From Burkholderia sp. Bp9143 (GTDB taxonomy: Bacteria > Pseudomonadota > Gammaproteobacteria > Burkholderiales > Burkholderiaceae), in the NCBI RefSeq assembly GCF_003853645.1, contig NZ_QTPO01000050.1, forward strand, positions 1-64,000: a stretch of DNA of 64,000 nt, in the 5' to 3' direction. This document shows positions 7,808 through 16,170 of this stretch, piece by piece. A program made the translations under genes and the position numbers. The notes beneath the pieces were generated by a model. The model saw nothing but the letters and a program-made list of their open reading frames with translations, had not been told where the DNA came from and did no database searches. The number at the start of each line of letters is the position of its first letter. Within the stretch, counting starts at the first letter, position 1.

Positions 7808-9526
7808 GTGGACACCGTCACATCCTCCCCCGACAACCGTCCCGACGCGGACGCCGAACTGCGCGACCTGCTTCGCACGCTCGGCGAACGGCACGGTTCC
7901 GGCATCCGCGCGCTCGAGGCGTTGACGGCGCAGACGGCGCTGGGCGCGGACGAGATGCGCGAGCGGCTCGCATCGCAATTCCGGATGAAGCCGATCGGCA
8001 TCCGCGAACTGAACCGCCTGGAGCCGGATTTCGAGCTGGTGCCGTTCGTCGAGGCGACGGCACGCCTCTGCGTGTGCCTGCGCGATCCCGACTGCGGCGC
8101 GCTGCTGTTCGCGATCGCCGATCCGCTCGATGCCCGCACGCGCGGCTGGGTCGAGCACCGGATGCGTGCGCACCCGGCGCTGCCGTACGGATGGGCGCTC
8201 GCGAGCGCGGGCGACCTGGGCGCCTATCTCGCCGTGCGCGAGAAGGACATCCGCGCGATGGATTCGCTCGCGTTCGACGATCCGATCGAGAGCGCGCCCG
8301 ATCCGGCGTCGCTCGCACTGACGCTGCAGGGCATCAGCAGCGACGACAGCCCGGTGGTGCGTCTGCTCAATTCGACGATCTACGACGCGCTCAAGATGCT
8401 GGCGAGCGACATCCACCTCGAATGCCGGGCGAACGGATTGATGATCAAGTGCCGGGTCGATGGCGTGCTGACGGTGGTGGGGCGCGTGGAGGGCCGCGAC
8501 GTCGCGGACCAGGTGCTGTCGCGCGTGAAGGTGATCTCCGAGCTCGATATCGCGGAGCGCCGCATTCCTCAGGACGGGCGCTTCAAGGCGATGTACGCCG
8601 GACGCGAGATCGACTTTCGCGTGTCGATCATGCCGAACCAGTTCGGCGAGGACGCGGTGTTGCGGATTCTCGACCGCTACCAGCTTTCACAGGCGTCGGG
8701 CGGCCTGACGCTCGAGGCGCTGGGGTTCCAGCCCGCCGACACGTGCTTCATGCGGTCGGTCGCGTCGATGCCGTACGGCATGCTGCTCGTCACCGGCCCC
8801 ACCGGCAGCGGCAAGACCACGACGCTTTACGCGATCCTCACTGAAATCAACAACGGGCTCGAGAAGATCGTGACGATCGAGGATCCGGTCGAATACCAGC
8901 TGGGCGAGATCCTGCAGATTCCGGTCAATGAGGCGAAGGGCCTGACGTTCGCGCGCGGATTGCGGTCGATCCTGCGGCACGATCCGGACAAGATCATGGT
9001 CGGCGAAATCCGCGATCCCGAAACCGCGCAGATCGCCGTGCAGGCCGCGCTGACCGGTCACCAGGTGTTCACCACCGTGCATGCGAACAACGTGTTCGAC
9101 GTGATCGGCCGTTTCACCAACATGGAGGTCGACCCGTACAGCTTCGTATCGGCGTTGAACGGCGTGATCGCGCAGCGACTGCTGCGCCAGTGCTGCCCGG
9201 ACTGCCTGGACGAGGACACGGTCGACGCGGATGCGCTCGCTCGCTCGGGTATCGACCCGGACACGGCCGGCAGCTACCTGTTTCGCCGCGGTACCGGGTG
9301 TGCGATGTGCCGCGGCAGCGGCTATCGCGGCCGGCGAGCGATCGCGGAGGCGCTGCGCATGAACGACGAGCTGCGACAACTGCTGTCGGAGCGCTCGCCG
9401 CTCGGACACATCAAGGCGGCGGCGCTGCGCTACGGCATGACGACGTTGCGGGCGTCGGCAATCGATCTGGTGAAGCGCGGCGAAACGACGCTCGAGGAGA
9501 TCAATCGTGTCACCATGGTCGAATGA
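7808..9526 (+). CDS. gspE: Assembly ATPase GspE/PilB family
   Basis: This 572-residue hexameric ATPase should power pseudopilin assembly at the inner membrane. GTG 7808 follows GGAGG by 5 nt. The N-terminal MshEN/N1E-like domain precedes the core. The Walker A is GPTGSGKTTTLYAI near residue 325. The Asp box and Walker B read IMVGEIRDPETAQIAVQAAL, and the His box is TGHQVFTTVHANN. A tetracysteine zinc module (CCPDC, then CAMC) lies near residues 460-503 and is typical of assembly rather than retraction ATPases. The end overlaps the next gene by 20 nt, indicating translational coupling. Confidence 0.93.
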   Translation: MDTVTSSPDNRPDADAELRDLLRTLGERHGSGIRALEALTAQTALGADEMRERLASQFRMKPIGIRELNRLEPDFELVPFVEATARLCVCLRDPDCGALLFAIADPLDARTRGWVEHRMRAHPALPYGWALASAGDLGAYLAVREKDIRAMDSLAFDDPIESAPDPASLALTLQGISSDDSPVVRLLNSTIYDALKMLASDIHLECRANGLMIKCRVDGVLTVVGRVEGRDVADQVLSRVKVISELDIAERRIPQDGRFKAMYAGREIDFRVSIMPNQFGEDAVLRILDRYQLSQASGGLTLEALGFQPADTCFMRSVASMPYGMLLVTGPTGSGKTTTLYAILTEINNGLEKIVTIEDPVEYQLGEILQIPVNEAKGLTFARGLRSILRHDPDKIMVGEIRDPETAQIAVQAALTGHQVFTTVHANNVFDVIGRFTNMEVDPYSFVSALNGVIAQRLLRQCCPDCLDEDTVDADALARSGIDPDTAGSYLFRRGTGCAMCRGSGYRGRRAIAEALRMNDELRQLLSERSPLGHIKAAALRYGMTTLRASAIDLVKRGETTLEEINRVTMVE

Positions 9527-10373
9527 TCGGCTTGCTGTCGGCGTCGGTACGCGCGAGATCGTCGTCGGCATCCGCTCGCCCGCACTGTGGCGGCCGGGCC
9601 GGCAGGGGTTCGTCGCCGATCCGCTCAGCGTCGTCATTCCCGACGCACACTTCGGGAGCGAGACGGGGGTGCTCGACGCGCTGGGTGCCGCGCTGGCCGC
9701 GACGGCCGGCAGCGACGGCGGCGCAAAGCGGCCGCCCGCGCGCGGCGCGCACATCGTGCTCGACGATTTCTGGTGTTGCCATGCGATCCTGCGCGGCGAT
9801 TTCCGCGCGCTGCACGCACGCGAACTCGAGGAAATCGCGCTCGCGCATTTCTCGGACACGTACGGGGTCGCCGTCGAGTCGCTGGTCACGCGCTTCGACG
9901 TCCGGCATGGCGGCCGTGCGCTCTTTGCAAGCGCGCTGCCGCGCACGCTGTACGACGGCATTCTCGCGACGAGCGCATCCGGCGACGTCCGCATCCGCTG
10001 CCTTCGCGCGGGGCTTCCGGAAACGCTCAATCGGGTCGCGGTGAAGTCGGACGGCGACGCGATGCTGCTCGTCGTCGGCGAAGCGTTGCTGCAGGCTGTG
10101 ATGATCGAACGCGGCGAGTGGACCGCGTACGATGCGCAGCGCCTCTTTCCGGGCGAGTCCGGCGATGCGTCGCGGCTTGCCGAACTCGCCGAGCAACTGT
10201 TCGAGCGCTCGGCGACGCGCACGGGCCTGAAGCGCGACGACTGCAAGGTCTATCTGTCCGGTGTCGACACGGATGCCGCGCCGTTCGAGGCGCGTTTTGC
10301 CGCGGTCGTGCCGCCGCGCCGCGCGGCGCTCGACGGTTCAGCTGCGTGCCGGTTGCTGGAGTACGCATCATGA
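9507..10373 (+). CDS. PilM/GspL-like cytoplasmic assembly protein
   Basis: This 288-residue protein starts at GTG 9507 inside the end of the ATPase gene, after a GAGGAG site at 9495-9499. It has no transmembrane segment. Weak actin-fold (ASKHA) features are seen: VGVGTREIVVGI at the N-terminus, IVLDDFWCCHAILRG in the middle and DAMLLVVGEALLQAVMIE further on. By position between GspE and a PilN-like membrane protein it should be the PilM or GspL cytoplasmic-domain equivalent. Similarity is too weak to see by eye beyond this, so the assignment is mostly by synteny. Confidence 0.6.
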   Translation: MSPWSNDRLAVGVGTREIVVGIRSPALWRPGRQGFVADPLSVVIPDAHFGSETGVLDALGAALAATAGSDGGAKRPPARGAHIVLDDFWCCHAILRGDFRALHARELEEIALAHFSDTYGVAVESLVTRFDVRHGGRALFASALPRTLYDGILATSASGDVRIRCLRAGLPETLNRVAVKSDGDAMLLVVGEALLQAVMIERGEWTAYDAQRLFPGESGDASRLAELAEQLFERSATRTGLKRDDCKVYLSGVDTDAAPFEARFAAVVPPRRAALDGSAACRLLEYAS

Positions 10374-10900
10374 TCCGCACGCTCGACATCGATTTTTGCC
10401 GGCGCCGCACGCGCATCGGCACGAGCGGCGTGATCCTGCTCGGCGTCGCCGCGTTGCTGTGGGGCGCGTGCGCCGTCCGGCTCTGGCATGCGTATGCGGA
10501 AAACGATCGCATCCGGGAGCGTCTGGCGGTCGTCCAGCATCGCACATTCGCGCAGCAACACGTCGCGAAGCCGCCGCCGACCGCGGCCGCGCGGCTCGCG
10601 GAAAAGCAGAGCCAGGCCGTGCTGCGCGAACTGACCGTGCCATGGCAGACGCTCTTCTCGCTGGTGGAGGACTATCCGGGCCATGACGTCGCGCTGATCG
10701 GCATCGACCAGAATCCGGCACAGGGCCAGATTCGCATCACGGCCGAAGCGAAGGACCCGGACGCGATGATCGCGTACCTGAAGTACTTGCAGACGAGCGT
10801 CATGCTGCGCGAGGCGACGCTCAACGGTCATCTCGTCGAGGAAAACGTGGCGGGCAAGCCGGTGCGTTTCCAGATCACGGCCGTCTGGAGGAAATCATGA
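10370..10900 (+). CDS. PilN-like bitopic membrane protein
   Basis: This 176-residue protein starts at ATG 10370, overlapping the previous stop as ATGA. A short basic cytoplasmic N-terminus (RTLDIDFCRRRTRIG) precedes one transmembrane helix (VILLGVAALLWGACAVRLW). A coiled-coil-like stretch and a ferredoxin-like periplasmic domain follow. PilN proteins have the same order, with the N-terminus binding PilM. No catalytic motif is expected. The assignment rests on topology and gene order. Confidence 0.65.
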   Translation: MIRTLDIDFCRRRTRIGTSGVILLGVAALLWGACAVRLWHAYAENDRIRERLAVVQHRTFAQQHVAKPPPTAAARLAEKQSQAVLRELTVPWQTLFSLVEDYPGHDVALIGIDQNPAQGQIRITAEAKDPDAMIAYLKYLQTSVMLREATLNGHLVEENVAGKPVRFQITAVWRKS

Positions 10901-11463
10901 AAGCCGATCGTGTCGCGGACGGCCTGCTCACGCTTCGTTTCGCGTGGCGGCGCGCATTCGGTCTGCCCGGGCTCGCCGGGATACTGATGCTCGGTGCCGC
11001 GGGCATCACGTACGCGGCGATCGCCAGCGTGGAGTCCGACACGCGCGCGATGCAGGCGCCGCTCGGCGTGGTGCGCGCCGCACGCGGCCATCGTCCGGCC
11101 GACGTGCGCGGCACGGCTGTGGACGTGGCGACGCTCGACACGTTGCCGGAGCTCTTCCCGCGCTTTTCGCAAAGCGCGGACGACATCGCATCGATCTTCG
11201 AGCAGGCGCGCGACAGCCATCTGGCGCTCGGGTCCGCCGAGTACCAGATGACGACCGAGTCGGGTGCGCGCTTCGCGCGCTACCAGGTGCTGCTGCCGGT
11301 GAAGGATGAGTACGGTGCGATCCGGCATTTTCTCGCCTCGGTGCTGAACAACGTGCCGAACGCGGCGTTGCAGGAGATCCACGTCGAGCGTCCGGCGGTG
11401 GGCAGCAGCATTCTCGACGCGCGGGTGCGTTTCGAACTCGTCTATCGGAGCGCCCAGCCATGA
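10897..11463 (+). CDS. PilO/GspM-like bitopic membrane protein
   Basis: This 188-residue protein is coupled to the previous gene by an ATGA overlap at 10897. One transmembrane helix near residues 25-45 (LAGILMLGAAGITYAAIA) is followed by a periplasmic part. The C-terminal half (ARYQVLLPVKDEYGAIRHFL, then RFELVYR) looks like the ferredoxin-like fold of PilO/GspM proteins. These form a heterodimer with PilN in the inner-membrane alignment complex. Function is inferred from order and topology. Confidence 0.62.
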   Translation: MKADRVADGLLTLRFAWRRAFGLPGLAGILMLGAAGITYAAIASVESDTRAMQAPLGVVRAARGHRPADVRGTAVDVATLDTLPELFPRFSQSADDIASIFEQARDSHLALGSAEYQMTTESGARFARYQVLLPVKDEYGAIRHFLASVLNNVPNAALQEIHVERPAVGSSILDARVRFELVYRSAQP

Positions 11464-12059
11464 TCTCCGCCGTCACGAAACCCGCTTCGCGCATTCGACT
11501 CGCGCTCGTGCTGGGTTGCCTCGTCGTCGCCGGTACCGGATATCGCGTGCTGGTGGCGGCGATGCAGCAGCCGGCGCCGGCTGCCGCAAGCGGCATCGTC
11601 CATCGCGACAGTGCGCGCGTGGCGCCCGCGCCGGCACGCGCGCGCATCGCGGCGGCCTCTCATGCCGCGGCGCCCGCACCCGCGTCGCATGAAGCGGCGG
11701 CGACCCCGCGGGAAAGGCTCGCCGCATTGCGTGCGCCCGTGTCCGTCGACGCGGCGCATGATCCATTCACGGCGTCGTCATGGTTGCCGCCGCCTCCCGT
11801 CGTGCCGCCGCCGCCCGAAACGCGTCCGGCGCCGCCGACCGCGCCGCCCGTACCGTTCGTCTATCTCGGCCAGCAGGATGCCAGGTCGGCGAAGCCGCAG
11901 GTGTTTCTCGGCAACGGAGATCAGTTGCTGATCGTTTCGCCGGGTGACGTGATCGACAGCCAGTATCGGGTCGAGTCGGTGTCCGAGTCGAACGTGGTGC
12001 TCACCTATCTGCCGCTGAACCAGATTCAGATGGTGCCCATTCCAGTGGAAGGAAAGTAA
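11460..12059 (+). CDS. PilP/GspC-like periplasmic linker protein
   Basis: This 199-residue protein is coupled by an ATGA overlap at 11460. It has one N-terminal transmembrane or signal-anchor segment (LALVLGCLVVAGTGYRVLVA) and a long Ala/Pro-rich linker to about residue 115. A C-terminal homology-region domain follows (PFVYLGQQDARSAKPQVFL, ISPGD-like VSPGDVIDSQYRVESV, then VVLTYLPLNQIQMVPI). That domain is the HR region by which PilP/GspC contact the secretin N0 domain. Its gene directly abuts the secretin gene. Confidence 0.75.
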   Translation: MISAVTKPASRIRLALVLGCLVVAGTGYRVLVAAMQQPAPAAASGIVHRDSARVAPAPARARIAAASHAAAPAPASHEAAATPRERLAALRAPVSVDAAHDPFTASSWLPPPPVVPPPPETRPAPPTAPPVPFVYLGQQDARSAKPQVFLGNGDQLLIVSPGDVIDSQYRVESVSESNVVLTYLPLNQIQMVPIPVEGK

Positions 12060-14417
12060 ATGGAAACCATACGTACACGGGATGCGTGCCGCGATGGGGA
12101 CGGCGGCCGGCCGATACGCCATTGTTCCGTCGCGACGGACGACGCGCGGCCGGCATCACCGAACCGGCTTGCGACGAAGCGCGCGCTGGCGATCGCGGCG
12201 GCGCTGCTCGCATGCGGCGGCTGCGCGCATGTGCCGAACCTTCAGGACGATCCGACCAACGCGCAGGTGAGGATCGACGCATTGCACGAGCGCAACGACG
12301 CGGTCGACCAGCTGCTCGACAACGCGGACACGTTTCGCCAGCAGAACGCGTTCGACGACGCGGCGCGCTCCGTCTACATGGCGAAGCAGCTCGATCCGAC
12401 CAGCGAGCGCGCGCGCCGGATCGGCACGATGATCGACCAGGACCGCAAGCATCTCGCGATCCTGCAGGAGGCGGACCGCATGATGAAGCGCGGTTCGTAC
12501 GCGCAGGCGGCCGAACGCGTGCATCGCGTGCTGGTCGAGGATCCGGCCAATGCGATGGCGACGCGGATGCAGGCGGAACTCGACGAAAAGCGCCGCCAGC
12601 AACACGCGGAGCGCGACGACAAGCTCGCGGCGTCGTCGATCATGCGCACGCCGGTGTCGCTGCAGTTCCGCGACGCGAACGTGCGGATGGTGTTCGAGGC
12701 ATTGTCGCGGACGTCCGGGCTGAACGTCATTTTCGATCGCGACGTGCGCGCCGACCTGAAGACGACGATCTTCGTGCAGAACGCGTCGCTGCAGGACACG
12801 GTCGACATGATCCTGTTGCAGAACCAGCTCGACAAGAAGCAGATGAATGCGAACACGCTGTTCATCTATCCGGCGACGCCGGCCAAGGAGCTCGAATACC
12901 AGGAGCTCAAGGTGCGCACGTTCCAGTTGTCGAACGTCGACGCGAAGCAGATCCAGTCGCTGCTGAAGAGCCTGTTGAAGGTGAAGGAGGCCGTGATCGA
13001 CGAGCGCGCGAACACGGTGACGATTCGCGGCACGCCGGACACGATCAAGGTCGCCGAGGAGATGATTGCCGCCCAGGACTTGCCCGAGCCGGAGGTGATG
13101 CTCGAGGTCGAGGTGCTGGAGGTATCGCATGACCGGATGTCGCAACTGGGCATCAATTGGCCCAACTCGTTTACGGTGTCGACGCCGAGCTCGGTCGATA
13201 CCTGGGGGGCGCTGCACCATCTGCCGGTCAATGCGCTGAACGTCAGCGGCCTGTCGGCCACCGCGGATTTCAAGCTGACCGATACCGACGCGAATCTGCT
13301 CGCGAGTCCGCGCATCCGCGCGCGCAACAAGGAAAAGGCGCGCATCATGATCGGCGACAAGGTGCCGGTGATTTCGAGTTCGAGCACGCCGAGCACCAGT
13401 GGACCGTCGTTTACGCAGATGATCCAGTACCTCGACGTGGGCATCAAGCTCGAGGTCGAGCCGCAGGTCTATCGCGACGGCGACGTCGGCATCAAGCTGA
13501 ATCTCGAAGTCAGCAACATCACCAACACGATCTCGAGCGGCAACTCGCAGGGGCTGAGCTCGCTTGCCTATCAGATCGGCACGCGCAGCGCGTCGACCAG
13601 CCTGCGGCTTCGGGACGGCGAAACGCAGATCATGGGCGGCCTGATTTCGGACGAGGACCGCCGCAACGCGAACAAGGTGCCGGGTCTTGGTCAGTTGCCG
13701 GTGCTCGGCCGCCTGTTCTCGGATCACGGCGGCGATCACAAGAAGACCGAGATCGTGCTGCAGATCACGCCGCATGTCATCCGGCCGCAAGTGGCGGCGG
13801 ATGCGGACATGCAGGAAGTGTGGTCGGGCACCGACGTCAACGTGCACGCCGACCAGTTGCGACTCGACCCGGTGGCGCTGAACGCGGAGGCGCCCGCGGC
13901 GCCGGAGGCGAAGGAGGGGAAGGACGCGAAGGACGCGAAGGACGCGAAGGAGGCACCTGCGGCGCCGGAGGCGAAGGTCGTGCCGGGTAGCGTGGGCGGC
14001 GGGACGTCGGGTGGCGCGGCGCCGTCGCCGTTGGAGGCCGCGGCGAACCGTGCGCAGCCGTCGCCGGGGAGCGGCGCGTTCGGGCAACTTCCGGCCGCCC
14101 CGCGCACGACGCCGCCGCCCGACCCTTACGGCGGGCGCTTCTCGAGGCCTCAGCCGGCGTCGCCGGCGCCGTCCACCGGGGCCGCCGCGGCGGAGCAGCC
14201 GGCGGGCGGTGCTGCGCAGGCGGCGGCGCCGGCGGGCAATGAAGTGGCGCCCGCGCCGGGCACGACCGTGACGCCGGTTGCGTCGCCGGCGCCGGCCGAG
14301 CAGGCTGCCGCGGCGGTCAACGCACCAGCCGCCGCACCGGCCGCCGCGCCCGCGACGCTGCAGATGCCGGCGGGCGATATCCCGAGCGAAAACCCGCTTC
14401 GCCCGGTCGGGAAGTGA
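12060..14417 (+). CDS. gspD: Outer-membrane secretin lipoprotein with TPR-like N-terminus (GspD/MshL-type)
   Basis: This 785-residue secretin should form the outer-membrane channel. The ATG at 12060 abuts the previous stop and has a GGAAGGAA site. A long n-region precedes a lipoprotein-type signal (LALAIAAALLACGGC region, lipid Cys about residue 58). Residues about 75-190 contain TPR-like helices (NAFDDAARSVYMAKQLDP, YAQAAERVHRVLVEDPANA). Secretin N-domains follow (VSLQFRDANVRMVFEALSRT). The secretin core has the signature VPGLGQLPVLGRLFSDHGG with IVLQITPHVIRP. The last 190 residues are Ala/Pro/Glu-rich with KDAKDAKDAKE repeats. A TPR-secretin arrangement occurs in MSHA/Bfp-like systems rather than canonical GspD. 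Confidence 0.9.
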   Translation: METIRTRDACRDGDGGRPIRHCSVATDDARPASPNRLATKRALAIAAALLACGGCAHVPNLQDDPTNAQVRIDALHERNDAVDQLLDNADTFRQQNAFDDAARSVYMAKQLDPTSERARRIGTMIDQDRKHLAILQEADRMMKRGSYAQAAERVHRVLVEDPANAMATRMQAELDEKRRQQHAERDDKLAASSIMRTPVSLQFRDANVRMVFEALSRTSGLNVIFDRDVRADLKTTIFVQNASLQDTVDMILLQNQLDKKQMNANTLFIYPATPAKELEYQELKVRTFQLSNVDAKQIQSLLKSLLKVKEAVIDERANTVTIRGTPDTIKVAEEMIAAQDLPEPEVMLEVEVLEVSHDRMSQLGINWPNSFTVSTPSSVDTWGALHHLPVNALNVSGLSATADFKLTDTDANLLASPRIRARNKEKARIMIGDKVPVISSSSTPSTSGPSFTQMIQYLDVGIKLEVEPQVYRDGDVGIKLNLEVSNITNTISSGNSQGLSSLAYQIGTRSASTSLRLRDGETQIMGGLISDEDRRNANKVPGLGQLPVLGRLFSDHGGDHKKTEIVLQITPHVIRPQVAADADMQEVWSGTDVNVHADQLRLDPVALNAEAPAAPEAKEGKDAKDAKDAKEAPAAPEAKVVPGSVGGGTSGGAAPSPLEAAANRAQPSPGSGAFGQLPAAPRTTPPPDPYGGRFSRPQPASPAPSTGAAAAEQPAGGAAQAAAPAGNEVAPAPGTTVTPVASPAPAEQAAAAVNAPAAAPAAAPATLQMPAGDIPSENPLRPVGK

Positions 14418-14420
14418 GCC

Positions 14421-14954
14421 GTGGCTGCCCGTAACGCGGCAACGCGCGTCGGCCGTATCGGCCGGCGCGGCTTCACGTTGATCGAGATGGTCATCACGCT
14501 CGCGCTCGTGGCGATCCTCGCGCTCGCGATCATGCCGTTCTCCGAACTGATCGTGCAGCGTCAGAAGGAGCAGGAACTGAGCGCCGCGCTGCGCGAGATC
14601 CGCACCGCGCTCGATGCGTACAAGGACGCGAGCGATACGGGGCAGATCGAGAAGGAGGCGGAAGCGTCCGGCTATCCGCCGTCGCTGACCGTGCTCGTGA
14701 CGGGCGTGAAAAACGCCCGCGATCCGAAGGGCGGCCTGGTGATGTTCCTGCGCCGGGTGCCGCGCGATCCGTTCTTCACCGGCGATCCCGATACGCGGGC
14801 CGAGGACACCTGGGACGTGCGCGCGTACGGCACGCCGCCGGATCCGGCGGCCGACGCGGCGCCTGCCGGGATCGAGTCCGGCAACGACGTGTTCGACGTG
14901 ACGTCGAAATCCGCTCGCGTCGGCATCAACGGCATTCCGTACAAACAATGGTGA
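14421..14954 (+). CDS. Type II/IV pseudopilin (minor, 1)
   Basis: This 177-residue prepilin-like protein starts at GTG 14421, three nt after the secretin stop. A short basic leader ends in GRRG. The mature start is FTLIEMVITLALVAILALAI with Glu5, followed by an amphipathic helix (RQKEQELSAALREIRTALDA). The C-terminal globular part contains VPRDPFF and DTWDVRAYG, echoing the GspG DPW-type loop. It belongs to the same operon and should be processed by a PilD elsewhere in the genome. Confidence 0.88.
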   Translation: MAARNAATRVGRIGRRGFTLIEMVITLALVAILALAIMPFSELIVQRQKEQELSAALREIRTALDAYKDASDTGQIEKEAEASGYPPSLTVLVTGVKNARDPKGGLVMFLRRVPRDPFFTGDPDTRAEDTWDVRAYGTPPDPAADAAPAGIESGNDVFDVTSKSARVGINGIPYKQW

Positions 14955-14963
14955 CGGTTCATC

Positions 14964-15371
14964 ATGACACCCGCTCGCATCCGCAGGATCCGCGGCTTTA
15001 CGCTGATCGAAATCGTGGTCGTGATGGCCATCATCGGGCTGCTTCTGACGCTGGCCGTGCCGCGCTACATGCACAGCATCGAGCGCGGCAAGGAGCAGGT
15101 GCGGCGGCAGAACCTCGCGGTGATGCGCAACGCGATCGACCAGTATTACGGCGACAACGGGCAGTACCCCGAGACGCTCGACGAGCTGGTCGCGAAGCAC
15201 TATTTGCGTGCGGTTCCGGTCGATCCGGTGAATGGCGACGACAAATGGGCGACGCTTGCATCGCCGGACGAGACCAAGCCGGGCGTCTACGATGTGGGGC
15301 CCGCGAGCAGCGCGCAGGGCGTGCTGCCGGGCGTTGCGGGGACGGCGGCCGCCGCCGGAGCGGCGAAATGA
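14964..15371 (+). CDS. Type II/IV pseudopilin (minor, 2), GspG-like
   Basis: This 135-residue prepilin starts at ATG 14964. A very short leader (MTPARIRRIRG) precedes FTLIEIVVVMAIIGLLLTLA with Glu5. The remainder has the pseudopilin pattern of a long helix, then QYYGDNGQYPETLDELVAKHYL and VPVDPVNGDDKWATL, which resembles a reduced GspG. A short Ala/Gly tail ends the protein. It overlaps the next gene by the ATGA at 15368. Confidence 0.88.
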   Translation: MTPARIRRIRGFTLIEIVVVMAIIGLLLTLAVPRYMHSIERGKEQVRRQNLAVMRNAIDQYYGDNGQYPETLDELVAKHYLRAVPVDPVNGDDKWATLASPDETKPGVYDVGPASSAQGVLPGVAGTAAAAGAAK

Positions 15372-15979
15372 ACCGGGCAGGGCGCGGCGTCGCGCGTGCG
15401 ATGCCTGCCTGCCGGCGCGGCGGGCGGCAGCGCGGGCTCGTGCTGCTTGCGCTGCTGATCGCGCTGATGCTGATGTCGATCGCGCTGGCCGGCGCACTGG
15501 ATGTCTGGTCGTTGCAGCGGCGCCGCGAACAGGAGCGGCAACTGCTGTTCGTCGGCGACCAGTACCGGAGGGCCATCGTCGGGTACTACCGTCTCGCGCG
15601 CGCGTACCCGCAAACGGTCGACGACCTGCTTGACGATACCCGCTTCGCGAAGCCCATGCCTCACCTGCGCCGCGCGTATCCGGATCCGGTCAGCGGCAAG
15701 AACGACTGGTCGTTCCTGTGGCGGGCCGACCGTTTCTACGGCATATACAGCAGCTCGGATGGCGCGACGATCAAGCGCGCGGGATTTCCGGATCGATACA
15801 AGGACTTCGAGGGCGTCGAAACCTATCGGCAATGGAAGTTTATTTACCTCGCGCCGGGTCTTGCCGTGCCGGCTGGCGACGCGTCGGCGGCGGTGCCGAC
15901 GCTGCCGGCCAGTGCGCCGAGCCTGTCCGGTTTTGCGGGCGGCTCGCTGCCCGGACGGGTGCCGGCCGGCTTGCGTTGA
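15368..15979 (+). CDS. Atypical pseudopilin lacking Glu5
   Basis: This 203-residue protein starts at ATG 15368 in an ATGA overlap. The basic leader ends RQRG and is followed by LVLLALLIALMLMSIALAG. That is a prepilin-like hydrophobic helix, but it has Leu at +1 and Ala at +5 instead of Phe and Glu. GspK-type tip pseudopilins also lack Glu5. The downstream part (QRRREQERQLLFVGDQYRRA, YRLARAYPQTVDDLLDD, then DPVSGKNDWSFLW) keeps a pseudopilin pattern. It probably sits at the filament tip, which is an inference from the missing Glu5. It is the last gene of the run. Confidence 0.8.
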   Translation: MNRAGRGVARAMPACRRGGRQRGLVLLALLIALMLMSIALAGALDVWSLQRRREQERQLLFVGDQYRRAIVGYYRLARAYPQTVDDLLDDTRFAKPMPHLRRAYPDPVSGKNDWSFLWRADRFYGIYSSSDGATIKRAGFPDRYKDFEGVETYRQWKFIYLAPGLAVPAGDASAAVPTLPASAPSLSGFAGGSLPGRVPAGLR

Positions 15980-16015
15980 CGCGGGTTCGGCACCACGCGA
16001 TGCAGACCGCGCGCG

Positions 16016-16049
16016 AAAAAAAGCGCGACGCCCGCAACGGGCATCGCGC
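16016..16049 (-). terminator. Rho-independent terminator, probably for phoX (possibly bidirectional)
   Basis: A 12-bp stem with one mismatch (16023-16034 pairs with 16038-16049) has a CAA loop. On the minus strand it is followed by seven T. It lies between the convergent pseudopilin and PhoX genes, downstream of PhoX on the minus strand. Confidence 0.65.
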
Positions 16050-16094
16050 GTAAAACGGCGTGGAGCGCCGACGAATGAAACGTGATGAGGAAAG

Positions 16095-16164
16095 GGACGC
16101 CCGGTTAGGGGCGCCCGGCTAGGGACGCCCGGTTAGGGACGCCCGGCTAGCGGCGCCCGGCCCA
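16095..16164. repeat. Five tandem copies of a 14-bp GC-rich unit
   Basis: The unit is GGACGCCCGGTTAG and variants. Copies begin at 16095, 16109, 16123, 16137 and 16151. Copies 1 and 3 are identical, 4 differs by one base, 2 by two, and 5 is more degenerate. The array ends 7 nt before the PhoX stop codon, in the convergent intergenic space. Confidence 0.85.
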
Positions 16165-16170
16165 GGGAGC

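Noticed and set aside
12156-15497. A 1113-codon open frame on the minus strand opposite the secretin and pseudopilin genes
   Set aside because: Arg/Ala-rich composition without domains, fully antisense to well-supported genes. It is a GC-skew artefact, as are similar long antisense frames at 4082-5968, 6443-8416 and 34103-36733.
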